Origin: Strongylocentrotus pallidus
Taxonomy: Eukaryota > Echinodermata > Echinoidea > Camarodonta > Strongylocentrotidae
Direction: 5' to 3'
Assembly: GCA_030265145.1 (NCBI GenBank)
Contig: JARBES010000125.1
Coordinates: 12,176,594-12,197,520 of the forward strand
Length of the DNA stretch: 20,927 nt
Shown here: in pieces, positions 1 through 20,927 of the stretch
Layout of the letters: each line of letters opens with the position of its first letter
Numbering within the stretch: the first letter of the stretch is position 1
Notes under the pieces: model-generated
Told to the model about the DNA's origin: nothing
Database searches by the model: none
The model's input: the letters and a program-made list of their open reading frames with translations, nothing else
Translations under genes and position numbers: made by a program

Positions 1-455
1 ATTAACATCATACACGATAGGGCTTTAGTTCCGGGCTGGCATTAGAACCCCTAACTCTTGGACAGAGAGTCACCCCACCTCCAATGATGCATTTTTGCTA
101 TCATTACTTCGCAGTTTGAACGGGACCTTGACTAACCTTGCACAGTCACAAAGGTATGGTCTATACCTGGACCTGTGTTGGCACTAGGCGTTCCACCCTG
201 TCCTATCAATCCCTTACCCTTGGATAGAGAGTCACCCTACCTCTAATGGTGCATTTTCTGTTATTTCTTCACAGTATAAGCGGGACCTGGACTAAACTTA
301 ACAGTTCCAAGGGTGTGTTCTATACTTGGACCTGTGTTGGCACTAGGCGTTCCACCCTGTCCTATCAATCCCTAACCCTTGGATAGAGAGTCACCCCACC
401 TCTAATGGTGCATTTTCTGTTATTTCTTCACAGTATGAGCGGGACCTGGACTAAC

Positions 456-20927
<20,472 letters not shown>

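Noticed and set aside
400-440. Plus-strand splice acceptor (TTATTTCTTCACAG) implying a plus-strand gene
   Set aside because: It recurs in the 159-bp units but no plus-strand coding follows it. The real exon here is on the minus strand.

Overview
The window comes from an intron-rich metazoan genome. It is very probably a marine invertebrate deuterostome, and an echinoderm is the best guess. The reasons are AT-rich introns of 0.4-1 kb, a large multi-MAM gene, and short tRNA-derived SINEs whose 3' tails read GCGCTATATAA followed by ATT repeats. No whole gene, promoter, start codon or polyadenylation site of a host gene is visible. The window lies inside one long gene transcribed on the minus strand.

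That gene encodes tandem MAM domains, which are extracellular adhesive modules with four conserved cysteines. Twenty-three coding exons can be placed with consistent splice sites and reading phase. In transcript order (right to left) they give modules D1 (partial, at the right edge), D2, D3, D4, D5 (middle exon missing in an assembly gap), D6, D7, D8 and D9 (first exon only; the rest lies off the left edge). Most modules use three exons, a, b and c, with phase 1 before a, phase 1 between a and b, phase 0 between b and c, and phase 1 after c. D4 and D8 instead have an intron in the middle of b and none between b and c. The spliced coding sequence in the window is about 3.7 kb.

The window is two copies of one block of about 10.9 kb: 1-10040 matches 10896-20568. 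Each block carries four modules. By hand count the paired exons differ at about 32 of about 603 residues. The introns are much more diverged (roughly 80% identity by eye) and carry different insertions, so both copies look old and still under coding constraint. A 100-base N gap at 10041-10140 sits where the b exon of D5 should be.

The introns hold the more unusual structure. Two tandem-repeat arrays have copied exon ends together with their 5' splice sites (57-524; about 1920-2640 and 12270-12910). SINE tails are present, one of them only 4 bases from a 5' splice site (8198-8292). There are two foldback elements (3165-3268 and 20631-20813), a 27-bp minisatellite interrupted in one copy by a LINE tail, and a CA tract beside a donor that differs between the copies. 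I see no viral-type element, tRNA gene, CRISPR array or prokaryotic feature.
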